NCBI GenBank assembly: GCA_013407085.1
Contig: JACCGJ010019630.1
Coordinates: forward strand, 1-64,000
Direction: 5' to 3'
DNA length: 64,000 nt
Source of the DNA: Atriophallophorus winterbourni
Taxonomy: Eukaryota; Platyhelminthes; Trematoda; Plagiorchiida; Microphallidae
Shown: positions 37,490-49,400 of the stretch, one piece after another
Layout of the letters: every line of letters starts with the position of its first letter
How positions within the stretch are numbered: the first letter of the stretch is position 1
The notes under the pieces: generated by a model
Database searches by the model: none
What the model saw: the letters and a program-made list of their open reading frames with translations, nothing else
What the model was told of the DNA's origin: nothing
Made by a program: the position numbers and the translations under genes

Positions 37490-37880
37490 TTCATACACAG
37501 ATTTTGGATGGACAAAGTAACAAATGCAGATGTATTTTCTAATGCTAATCTGCAGAGCACCTTCACCCTAAAACAGAACAGAAAATGACTGTTCACAAAG
37601 ATCTAGACAGATAGAAATTTGTTAGTGAGACACCAGCGTGTTTCAGCATGCAGCTCACTACCGGTGGCAAATCAATTTTGCACATAAGTACTGTACGATT
37701 GCGCATTCGTGTATCGACCTTTGGGTACGCATCAGTTACAAAAGGGATTAAAAATCTTGACGATCATCCTCCGAGTTGTCTTTGACCACCCACTTTGAAG
37801 TCACTGCGTGAGGCGTCATCTTCAAGGCTAGAGAACAGATAATTCTCCTGGCTGCTAAACATAGGTCATATGAAACACTT
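37490..37880 (+). mobile_element. LINE C-terminal fragments with a SINE-1 between them
   Basis: 37495-37590 reads FWMDKVTNADVFSNANLQST, the same protein segment as WMDRVTNAEVLSKAGLQS at 59019-59501. After a partial SINE-1 (37607-37727) the LINE resumes with SYKRD and EQIILLAAKHRS (EEQIQLLAAERRS there). The middle of the LINE segment is missing. Confidence 0.65.
37607..37727 (-). repeat. SINE-1, partial copy inside LINE remnant
   Basis: Contains GTTAGTGAGACACCAGCGTG, CAGCTCACTACCGGTGGC and the end GATTGCGCATTCGTG; lacks the tail half. Confidence 0.7.
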
Positions 37881-37918
37881 GTGATGTACAGTCGAGAAAA
37901 TCTCACAATTCATTGTTT

Positions 37919-38845
37919 TCAGTGCAATGGAATTGCAGAATGCATATCACCAAGTTCCAATAAAACAGAGCGAAAGACAGTATACTGCCTTTGAGTTGTG
38001 GGGAAATTTGTATCAATTCCGGCGTATTTCTCTTGGGGTAACCGACGGATTTGCTTGCTTTCAGTGTGCCATGGACGAATTAATTCACGATGAATCTCTT
38101 CAAGGAACGATCGTTGCGTTGATAACATTACTATATATGGGTGAGACGAAAGGGAGCACGAAGTTAACCTTAATAAATTTCTGCTAGTTGAATAATATGG
38201 GCTGACTATAAATAGCAGCAATGTATTTTTCGGTTAGGCAAATCAAGATGTTGGGCTATGAAGTGTCTGCAGGTAGTGTCAAACCAGAAACATCGCTTCG
38301 CAGCTTTGCTGAAACCCCCGCCGCCACGTGATCTGAAAGCACAACAGAATTATCGGAATGTTCGCATATTACTCGCAGTGGTTTTCGAGATTTTCTGACA
38401 AGATACACCCAATGGTTCAAAACAAATCTTTTTCACATTCTTGTGAAGCTTTATCATAGCACGAAACCCTAAAGGCATCACTTTTCTCTAATGACCCTAA
38501 CGTACCACTGGTGGTCGAAACTGATGCTTCCGACGTAGTAATCTCTGCTACATTCAATCGAATGGAAAACTGTTTCATTATGCTTGCGAGATAGGGGTTT
38601 GACGATAGAGCAGCGGGAGCATGTTGTTCCCGAAGCATTACACGCCATACGGTCTCTCTTATGCACTGCCACACATGAGACGCATCACGAGCGCATGTTC
38701 AATCATAATCGCAAGTCTGCCGTCGGCACGAGTCTTCCTAATTGGTTATTGATGTCACAACCAGTCCTTTATAACAGAAATGTTCGTTCCTCCAAGTATG
38801 ACACCCTGGTGGAAGAGGTGTAGCTTCTGGAGAGTACTTTACTTT
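37919..38845 (+). mobile_element. Ty3/gypsy remnant, RT joined to integrase C-terminus
   Basis: RT block LQNAYHQVPIKQSERQYTAF and LGVTDGFACFQCAMDELIHD (37925-38120), then KMLGYEVSAGSVKPE, a trace of RNase H (LVVETDASD-like at 38515), then EALHAIRSLLCTATHETHHE and VLYNRNVRSSKYDTLVEEV of the integrase end. Most of RNase H and integrase core deleted. Ends where a palindromic fragment (38843-38890) is inserted. Confidence 0.8.
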
Positions 38846-38890
38846 GTGCGACTAACTCCTCCTGGAGGATGAGTCGACAAAAGTAAATTG
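38843..38890 (-). repeat. Short palindromic fragment of the GC-rich element
   Basis: Near-perfect inverted repeat: TTTACTTT-GTGCGACT ... AGTCGACAAAAGTAAA around CTCCTCCTGGAGGATG. The same end is found at 49995-50047 in the 557-bp element. Confidence 0.7.
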
Positions 38891-40177
38891 ACTGATTGTT
38901 CGTTTCAATTGAGTGAAAAACGCTAGTTCACTCTTGGAATGCAAAGTTGAAAATTCAGTTTGTGAATTTGTTTTGCTCAATTTGATGGACAGTATGCTGC
39001 GAATTTCTTGATCAAAGAACTTGAAAAATGGTGACATACTTGCGTAAATCTAAATAGTTCAGAAATGCGTTCTATTGACAGAAGCATCTAAAACTGATAC
39101 ATAAAAAGACAAAACGCTCCACTGTATTCTACGTTTATTCCATCGCCCAAGAGGCGGTTATATTTATAAATTTAAAGGTATCTAACCATAATCCGATCGA
39201 ATTAAGTCGTATTCGAAGATAATTTAATCGATACTTCGGTACAACGGTATAATTCAAGTCTAATAATTGTTCATGCCTTCAAATAAATTAATAGCAATTG
39301 CACAAGATTGACCCAAACGGCTGTTACTTCACAGTTGCTAACGTTGCCATAGGAATTGAGCAGTTACGATTTAACAATATCAGCTTCTTTAAATAAGCTA
39401 ACTTGGGTTTCGCGCAAATCGCGTGAAATAAAGTGTATGGTAGCTCGTCTTTTTAAATTTTGACATTAAGTCCTATTTAATTGAAATAGTATAGAGGTGC
39501 CAAGCGCATGCGTGCTAATCAGATTTCGGATGATATGCAGAACACTGGCCACCGACACGACACCAGAGCAGAAAGCGCCGAAAAGACCGACAACATTGGG
39601 AAACCCGTAATACATTGGGTTTCCATGAGAATGGTTTGAGCGACATCTTTGGAAACAAGAGCGCAGCATCCGCCACTATAAGGCGGCATTCAACTCGTCA
39701 AGGTCGAGTGAACCCATCTGACGCAATTATCATCTTCCCACCACCACAATACCCTGTAGGTATTACTATCACTACAAGAGTAAGGATTGACCAACTTGAT
39801 GAGACCATAAATACAAAGTTCTTTATTCATACTAGTTTTAATGCATTGCACACAAAATTAGCAAATAAATTCTCAACTCCGTGCACAACGATTTTCACAA
39901 ATGAAGGAATCGCGGCGACGCTGGTATCGTGATGTATAGTAAAAAAACATCAATCGGAAGCTTACGTGCTTTGCAAAACAAAGACGATTGTAAGTAAATC
40001 ATGGGTTTAAACGGCCATCCTAATTCCTCGTATTGCCCAAACTTAGTTAGGTAACCAGCAACATATATGGACGAGTTATACAGGAAAAGCAAATGAACAG
40101 CCGATTACAAGAATAACATATCGGGAGAGATCTATTTCACACGAAGTTTAGTTTGTACAGAAAAAATAAACAAATGC
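38890..40177. other. Region between VARS2 and MRPL17 3' end, no gene seen
   Basis: Presumably MRPL17 3' UTR and spacer. Short open frames on both strands (for example 39615-39932) have no recognisable domain. Confidence 0.5.
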
Positions 40178-40438
40178 TCAGTTATTTATGGAAGAAGCTT
40201 TCTCCAGAGCGCCTTTTCGAGCTGATTCCAGCAAAACGTTGATTAAATATTTATCCTTGAAAGGCTGCTCAATCAAATCGCCACGGGCAGCACGAACTGA
40301 TGGCCATGGGTTCCCGTGCATTTCCAATACTGCGAATCCATCAAAACGGGAAGCGTGGGGCGATGGATGCTGTGGTCGAGGTAAACGATGGATGCTGGTG
40401 TACGGCCGGTTATAAAAACGATAGCGAGGGACAAAAAC
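40178..40438 (-). CDS. MRPL17: MRPL17 exon 2
   Basis: Acceptor TTGCTTGACAG. Encodes VFVPRYRFYNRPYTSIHRLP, FAVLEMHGNPWPSVRAARGD and a charged C-terminus ending SSINN-stop (TGA, 40178-40180). Matches the C-terminal VLAPRY...YTR block of bL17m. Confidence 0.9.
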   Translation of the reverse strand, partial: VFVPRYRFYNRPYTSIHRLPRPQHPSPHASRFDGFAVLEMHGNPWPSVRAARGDLIEQPFKDKYLINVLLESARKGALEKASSINN

Positions 40439-43400
40439 CTGTCAAGCAATAAAATGAAATAGAACATTATACACGAACTTCTATTTTCATTGGTTTAAAA
40501 CCGAGTGGAATATGCAGTCTACTGATTTTGGCAACCTAGCGTCGTTTGTATTTGGTTATCGGATCACTGCAGATGTTATATATCCATAAAGTTTTGTAAA
40601 ACGCGAATTGACGAAGGTAAAATACCCGTCAGAAAAATGTGCGAGATACAGTATGTATACCGTATGTAAACGGTACATTTGAAGCGACAAGCAGAATCTT
40701 GAACCAGGCATACATACGCGTATGTATGTATGTATGTATGAATGCACAAGCCTGATCCAGGCAAAGTGCCGCACAGTCAGAGACTGCACGTGGGCTAAGA
40801 TACTGTCAGGTTGCCCAGGCCTAGACAGGTATGAGGGAGAAATAGAAATGGTAGCGAGACTCCAGCGTATTTCAGCATGCAGCTCACTACCGTTGGCCAA
40901 TCAATTTAGCACGATGTTAGCCGCACAGCACAGAAATGCTGCACGATTGCACATCCGTGCAGATACATACGCGTAACATAAAAGAAAGAGAAAACTATCC
41001 GTTCGGTTCTGATTCACCTCGAAGATAAGACACCATTATCTAGCGCTATAAACACCATCTACAGAATCAAATGTAAGGACTGTTCAGATGTTTACATAGA
41101 GCAAACTTGCAGGGAACTTCATAGTAGAATCAAAGAATACCGAAAACGTCCAGAGTTCACACCCCGCCTTATCATTTCTACGTTATCAAGATCTACGCTG
41201 TGACCCGTGTCTAGGACGTGTTTAGCAAGGGTGGAATTCAGAATCAGTGATTGATATTCAGTGGGATTGCTGGGTTGCTTTCTTACTCGTTTCCTATGTT
41301 CGTTGACCGTAGTGCAAATTTCTCTAGATGTTTGTCCAAATTAAACACCCGCGCAATCCATGCATTTGATTTTGTAGATGCATTTGGTCGCACAACCTAA
41401 AGGAGTCTCATCTTTGAGATGCATTAATAAGGAGCCGAACGTTCTACCCCTCTTATATGTTACTCGAATACATATCTTATTCAAGATTCGGCATATTCCT
41501 TCGAGGGCGCTTTTGACACCCGGTAGAGGTACCGTAGCTTACCAAACTTTTTTTCTGTTTTCCGTTGCGGAATTTTAACCCGGTGCAATTCGCGCTAAAT
41601 TAAGCTCTTGGGGTAACCATGATCTGCACGTCGACGACTGACATCTTGATGAGCTCGTTTCTTATCGGCATCATCGCTGCGGAGGCGGTCAACCTTGTAG
41701 AACAACGATTTCGCTACGGGCTAAAATACCCTTTTAGGATGGGCAGATGTGTATCTCAAAATCGCATACCGTTGTTCTTCTCTTGCCGTTGTCATTTTGC
41801 GCGAGACTGTCCAAGAACGGAAGTGTCCCTTCCGTAGACTCGGTTTTTTGGTGACGTGGATTATCGGGTCCAAATTTTTTAGATAACTATGAAATGCTTC
41901 TAGTCTGTTGCGCTTTATGATAACCAATGTATCGTCGACACAGCGCCACCATATCACTGGTTTTAAAACTTCGTTTTTCAAGGCTATCTCTTCGAAGTTC
42001 ACCATGTACATATTCGCCAGCATAGGGGAAATAGGTGAGCCCATAGCTAAACCACAGATTTGCTTGTATAGCTGTCCATTAAATAAGAAGTGGTTCATAT
42101 TTAGACAAATTACTACACCGTTGATGATTTGTTGTACACTCAAAGTTATGCGATCACTCAAGGTCATATCTGAGTTGAGTGACTTCCTCGCTAATTCTAA
42201 AGCGCTTATAGTGTTAACATTTGTCAACAAGGAGCTTGCGTCAAAGCTAACCATAATTTCATCCTCCTCAATTGTTACCGTATTTAAGCGGCGAACAAAA
42301 TCAAACGAGTTCTTAATAAAATAATTCGTGTTACCAACCAGAGGTTTCAAAAGCTGGGCAAGGTGCTTAGCCAATTCGTGTGTTGGGGATACAATGCCGT
42401 CTACAACGGGTCTCAAGGGGACATCTACCTTATGTATCTTCGGAAGTCCATAGAACCTGGGGGTCAGGGGCAGATTTTGGGTAAAACATGAACCATAATC
42501 TTTGACCAAGGTTTTCCTTAATTCCTCGCAGGTATCTTGAAACAACCCTGTTACGGTTAGTCATAATGATTGTAGCTCTATTGTTATCAATAAACTGATA
42601 CGAGCCTTCAGCAAGATGTGTAAATGGCTAATGTTCACCTTATATCTACTAGTTAACTAGATCTTTATTTTTTCAAAAGTTGTTTACCCTTAGTCCCATC
42701 AGATATGTACTTTTTGCGAAGGTATACCAGTGTCAACCGACATTGACCTAGTTCACTTGTATTAAATTGACGTGCATATACACAGTAGGCAAATTGACCA
42801 CTGATCCTGGTCATGTTTATGTGACGTGATACAACACGGTGCGCTTAGCGGTAAGGTCAAATCAGTGGTGGGGGGTTGACTGCTACTTAGTAATGTTAGC
42901 TGTCCTGACTATCATCATTGGTCTGACGAAGCTTCTGTGTCAGAAGTGAAAGGTTACCAAAAACTGCTCTAACCGATTGCACACAAATTTCTTTCCATAA
43001 CTAATATGCAACATTTTCTAAAACAGACAGTGAACAAATCGACAAATTGTTCAAGAAGACGGATACACATATAGTTGTGATTGTGCAGCCCGTTGAACTG
43101 GCTGGGATTTACAATTATCTCGTTAGCGCCAAAGTCCCACAATATTTTTATATGGTTTGATCAGGTCTGGCAAGCATCGACGACCCACAAATCACGCATA
43201 TGGAAGTCAAGCTCCGTGCTGCTTGAACACAAGTTTGTGTTATCGTTAACCCAAATTAGTTAACCGCTATTGGTTGAAGAATGAGCCTTGCTCGAAAAAT
43301 TCCTCGATATATAGGAAGCGAATGCTACTCGTTATTATCCGCAAACCAGCATGTGCAGCCGCATTGTATTAATCTTTTCACTATAACTCATCAAGGCTAA

Positions 43401-46400
43401 AGTGGTCAGAAAGCACCGTACGCTATGTGTAGATTCAATCAACTATATTTCTTGAATTTCGCACCACATATACCCAAGAGTCGTTTCCTCAATTTATCCT
43501 CATAAAGTTGGAAAAGACGATCGCTTTGGGCAACACGTGAATGCTCCGGAAAACTATACAATGGTAAACTTTTAACTCATCACAGAAGAATTAATGACAC
43601 AAACGAGCCTGTTCACTTGAATGAATAAGCAATTGTCTTGTTAAAGCGATGAAAACTAACATGGTTGTCCGGGACAATATTACTTCGGTAGCAAGTACCA
43701 AATGATTAAGTGCTACACAGCCATGACAAAACAGAATCCTGAAAATGGGGAAGACGGGAGTTTAAGAATTACAGAAGAGTTACAGAATAGAATAGTAGGC
43801 GCAAGCAAGATTGAAAGACGTGCATGCACCTCAAATAGAGCGTGTATTTATTCAAGATTTGTGAACGAGTAGATCTGTAACAGCTTCCTTGCGGCTTTAA
43901 ACCCATGCATCACAACAACATTTCTTCGTCACTCCACTTGACAACATACCATGTTTAACAAACACACCAATACGATGATTACTGTAAGATTGCATTTCGA
44001 AACACATCCTTAAACGATATTTCAACTCATTCACTGGCGTTGTGGACCAGTTGAAAGTTTGCGCACATTACCAGCATTAGTTGTTATTTCCATTTTTCGA
44101 CATTATTTAACCGCCAAATTGCGTTGTCTAGTCTGAAATATTAGTTTAAGTTTATTCTACTGTATTGTGCCAGGATCAGAAAGTATTTGACGCTACTAGT
44201 GACGAAATTTAGTGAGACTTTAGGAATCTCTTTGTGGTCCCAGAGATTGACATTGCTGCGTCCCGTATAATCTACGCTATCATGGTCCACATTTGATCGG
44301 CAATTAGACAGAAAAGCTGAGAGTGAGTAACTCTATACGGTCGTGTAAATTTCTCTGACTGCTGGTTGGGAGAAATTTTCAACGGCTATCCGATTTTACT
44401 CGAAAGCTTAGTACTGGAGAATTTAACGCAAACCCACATAGTAAAAGATCGTGATCAAAATCTATGCAGGTATTCCAACCCGAGCAACATTTCTCAACGC
44501 ACCCTCTCCAGCACTAATAGTAATATATCGAGTTGTGCCGAAGGTTGACTTCCATCCGATGAGCGCCAGGCTGTAAATTGACACCTTTTATGGCGGAAGG
44601 AAGTACTGCTAATAAATATTCAAAATTCTGCTCAAAAACACCACCAAATTCGGACTAAGGAACTTCTAAGCGTCATGGACTTATATCTCCTGCTAAGATA
44701 GCAATATCAAAGTTTTTCGCACGTCGTCGTAGAAGGCGTTATTCTCGTAGCCCGAATTTGTGTTAGTGGCTATAATGAACGAACATATTTTATTTGAAGA
44801 TTTTGAGTTGGACATTACATTTTGCTGGTCTAACTGCGCAAATCCTGCGATTATGGTATGGTATGGTATGAAAGCACAAGCCTGATCCAGGCAAAGTGCC
44901 GCACAGTCAGAGACTGCAAGTGGGCTGAGATACTGTAGGGTTGCCCAGGCCTAGAGAGATATGACAAAAAATAGAAAGAAAATAGAAACGGGATCCAATC
45001 AATTAACAAAGATTCCGCAAGTGAATTCAGCACAGTACCGACACGCCTGCACCGAGTTGGCAGCTACGGGATCAGCAGAGAAGCATAAACAGAGACGACA
45101 GGTTTAGATCGGTTAATTCACTTGAGCACAAGCCTGATCCAGGCAAAGTGCCGCACAGTCAGAGACTGTTCATGGGCTGAGATACTGTCAGGTTGCCCAG
45201 GCCTAGACAGATATGACAAAAGAAATATAAAGGAAACAGAAATAGAAATGGTAGTGAGACTGCAGAGAGTTTCCGCATGTAGTTCACTACCGGTGGCCAA
45301 TCAATTTAGCAAGATGTTAGCTGCACAGCACAGAAATACTGCACGATTGCACATCCGTCCGGTAATTATAAAAGGGTTATATAAACGCGTTTCTGTTGGA
45401 CAGCAAATATCATCAGCTAAACGATTTAAAGCAAAAGCCCGTCTTAGGGTTCCGGCATTAAAGGTTCCTAGGTAAACAGAGATTCGGGGGTTAAAAAGTT
45501 ATCAGTGAGTTTGTGATGTTCAGTACGGTCATTTCTAAGCTTGGGACTGAAAGAGGAAAAGCTGCTAAGTACTAAGGCATTTAGCTATAAGCCTAACCCT
45601 CGGGACGACAGGCTGAGTTGAGAACGTGTCCGTATAACCTCTGAAGTACCAAGAAAACGCCAACCAGTTTAAATGAATGTGCCATTAAGGTACACAAGGC
45701 ATAGTCACAGCTCGACGGATGAAAAGCATTACGCTAAGAAAATAAACGTAGCTAGTACCTCTTTTTGAACGTGAAAAATTGCCAGTTCAATTCAAAATTT
45801 AGAAAAGATTTATATAAAATGTATAACTTCTCAGAACGTGACAAATAATTTACTAGTAGCGTTGGAGAATAGATCAAAAGATAGAGTGGGTTAATGACCA
45901 ACCCCAAAACTATTCAGTTTTGCCACATATGTATATTAGAGAAATATTGAATTTGAATTGTAAATGAGGATCGTGCTGCATGCGAGAGCACACCTGCCAG
46001 TGCCTGTGTAAGTTAAAAGTATCGCAACATATAAGCATTCTATGATGGTACGACAAGTTTCTGGGCGTCGAACCAAAAACATAGAATACAAATATCAATG
46101 AGCTGCAATCAATGAAAGCACGTTGACACAATATGTGCAACGATTCATGATAAAACTATATTACTCAGATGTGTTCAATATAAACAAAAGGGTCCTCGCG
46201 TTCGGATATCGCAGTGGTTAGTTACGTCACGTTCACTGACGGCTCAGCAGTAAGTATATTCTTGAATTGTTTGTTTAATTTTGCAGGTTTTCAGGTGGAG
46301 TGACGAAAAAGCTTGTTATGATGCTGTCGTATATCGCTGTCTATTTGTCTTGTACTGTCTTTTATATTATAAACTCTTGACCATATATAAACGCATCCCT

Positions 46401-49400
46401 CTCCCTTTTCAGCCGTATATTGTATAAACAAGTTGTTTAAAGCCCAAATCTCGGATCTTCTTACTCTCTACTTGTCGGGTTCTCTATAATCAATTCACCA
46501 CAATTTAAACAACTTGTTATCAATGGATCGCTTTCTCAAACCGGACCGATTCGACATTGATCCTCATTCACCGGATACTGGAGACCATTGGCAACACTGG
46601 TATAAAACATTTACGAACTTTCTCTCATCAATCGATTCCCTGAATCCGAACAAGCTCGACACTCTAGTAAATTACGTCTCTCCATCTGTTTTCAAACACA
46701 TCAATGAAAGCCGAACGTTTGAGGAGGCGTTGAGCATACTGGAAAATCTATACGTTCAACCGAAAAATGAAATCTTTCCTCGCCATGTATTATCAACATC
46801 CAGACAAGAAAGCGGTCAAAGTTTAGAGCAGTTTCTGCAAAGTCTGAAATCCTTAGCTAAAGACTGTAATCTGAAATCAGTGAGTGCTGAGCAATACCGA
46901 GACGACCTAATTCGAGATGCTTTTATCCGCGGCTTGCAATCCAACCATATTCGGCAACGCTTGCTTGAACAAAAATCACTAGATCTGAAAACGGCATTTC
47001 AGCTTTCTCGGCAGTTGGAGATGGCCCATCAACAGTCAGTGGTCTATGATAATGCACCTTCATCAACCTGTCATGTCTCAACGCAACCAGTACCTGATCA
47101 TGTGGAGAAATCCAGCACGTCTCATGAGACCGCATTTGTTGTAAGTAGTCAGAGTTGCTTTTTCTGCGGTTATACACGACATCCACGCACTAAATGTCCA
47201 GCAAGAGATGCTTTATGCAAATTATGTGGGAAGAAAGGTCACTTCCATCGTGTGTGTCGATCTTCCCGACAGAAACCGGCTACGGCTGTGGTCGATAGTA
47301 CTCTCTCAGCTGTTACGATTGCTGCAGCGCCACAGTCATTATCTAAAGCAGTCACACCACTTTCTGTTAATGGAGTTACACTGCACGCACTTGTCGATAC
47401 CGGGAGCTCTGAAAGTTATGTATCCAAAGTCATTGTTCAGAAACATAAGTGGCCCATTATGATTTCTCGAACTCAAATCACGATGGCTTCTACCTGCCTA
47501 ATCAGCACTACCGATGGGCACTGCTTTGTTTCGATAATTCATAAAGGTAATCGCTACCCTAACGTCAAGCTTTCGATATTACCCGATCTATGTTCAGACG
47601 TGCTACTTGGACACGACTTTCTATCTCTCCATGAAGGAGTTGTGATCCCATTCTCAGGTAAAAGTCGACCTTTTCGCTATGCTCTCTCAGTGCTGCAAAT
47701 GTAGACCCACCTGCTTTGTTCGAAAATCTGTCTCCCGGCTGCCATCCAATTGCAACCAAATCCAGACGATATTCCGAACGGGATGAACATTTTATCCGTT
47801 CAGAAGTCCAGCGACTGTTAAATGAAGAAATCATTGAGCCATCGCGTTCTCCATGGCGGTCGTGATTACAACTAACGAGCGTCAGAAAAAGCGGATGGTT
47901 ATTGATTATAGTCGTACAATTAATCGATTTACCTACCTTGATGCTTATCCCCTGCCAAGAATCGATAGAATGATTGAGAGTATTTCAGTACACTGGGTCT
48001 CAAGAGTGCTTATCATCAAGTTCCAATAAAAGAAGCGGAAAAAGTTTATACCGCTTTCGAAGCATGCGGAAATCTATACCAATTCAAACGTATTCCGTTT
48101 CAAAGGTTGTGTTGTATAGACGCGGAACGAACTATCGATCAACCATCAATCACGATCGATCTGTACAAACATTGTGATATTCACTCGCTCCCTGATATTG
48201 TGATTATTCATTCATTCTTTCGGTCAATACACGAGTTCGAGTTCGGTTGTGTTTTGTCGAACCCACGGCTGGGCCAGTGCAATACCCTACAGTTATAACA
48301 ATTGGCGACGGGGTGCGGAACAATGTCAGTGCCAATTGAATTTCTACAAAAAGTGCTTAATCAACAGGCGCAGATGTTTGGAGAATTGATACAACGAATG
48401 GCATCCCAGATATTCAACAGTCAAAGTTCGGGACAATCAATGGAGAGTCTACTGCAACGGACGTCAGTAGCACGGGATCTCCTACAAGAATCATTCAACA
48501 TTCAGCTGAAGTTCTTAAAGGAGGTTGCAGTTCACCAAGTGAACAGTTCAAGTTTAGAAGAATCAGTTCAAAGTTCAGTGAATAACGTCGAAGAATTACA
48601 ATCGTATCCAGAAAATGAAGTTGAATTAGAGTCGTTGAAATTGGAAACGCACACAACCCTCGGGAATTATGAGTTACACACGGAATTTGAATCAGAGCTG
48701 CAGTCCGACCCCGACAGAAAATTAGAAAATGTCAGTGAAAAGTGTCAGAGTGTGGTGATGTATAAACCTGAATCAGAAATGAGAGCACTGCCCTTAATCT
48801 CAGCCGCAGATGCTGTTCCATACAGCAGGAGAATCAGTAGAGAATTAACTGGTAAAAGAATACGACGAAACAAAGCCCGTGATGTCATGCCTGAATTTCG
48901 ACAGAAAGGAGATGTTGGAGAGTTTAACCAGAAACAATGTGTAATCAATCGTGTGAAAATTGTTGTTCCAAGTTACGCATACCGGCGGTTCATAAAACTG
49001 TTGACTGCCCGACGCAAGCAATATAATTACAGAATCGAACCTCAGTTGAACAAACATCGTGGTGCAAAACTGAAAATACTTTCTATTAAGGATAAAGTTT
49101 ATGTAAAGAACATACGACGCACAAAGGAACCGTCAAAACTATTTCCACGAGAAATCTTCATAAAAACTGAGGTTCTACCCAATGGCCTCATCAATCATCC
49201 AGCAACGCGTTACCTAAAGGCTTCACTTTATAAAACCAGAATTCGGCCAACCAACACCAGCTTATCTAACGTCCAATGTGTTCATTTTTTGGAAAAAGGG
49301 GAGGTGTTGTATAGACGCAGAACGAACTATCGATCAACCATCAATCACGATCGATCTGTACAAACATTGTGATATTCACTCGCTCCCTGATATTGTGATT

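Noticed and set aside
41908..42324. 138-aa plus-strand frame
   Set aside because: Antisense shadow of the Penelope-like RT on the minus strand.
46325..46500. 5' LTR of the large gypsy element as a certain feature
   Set aside because: No second copy downstream to compare, so boundaries and LTR identity are only inferred.
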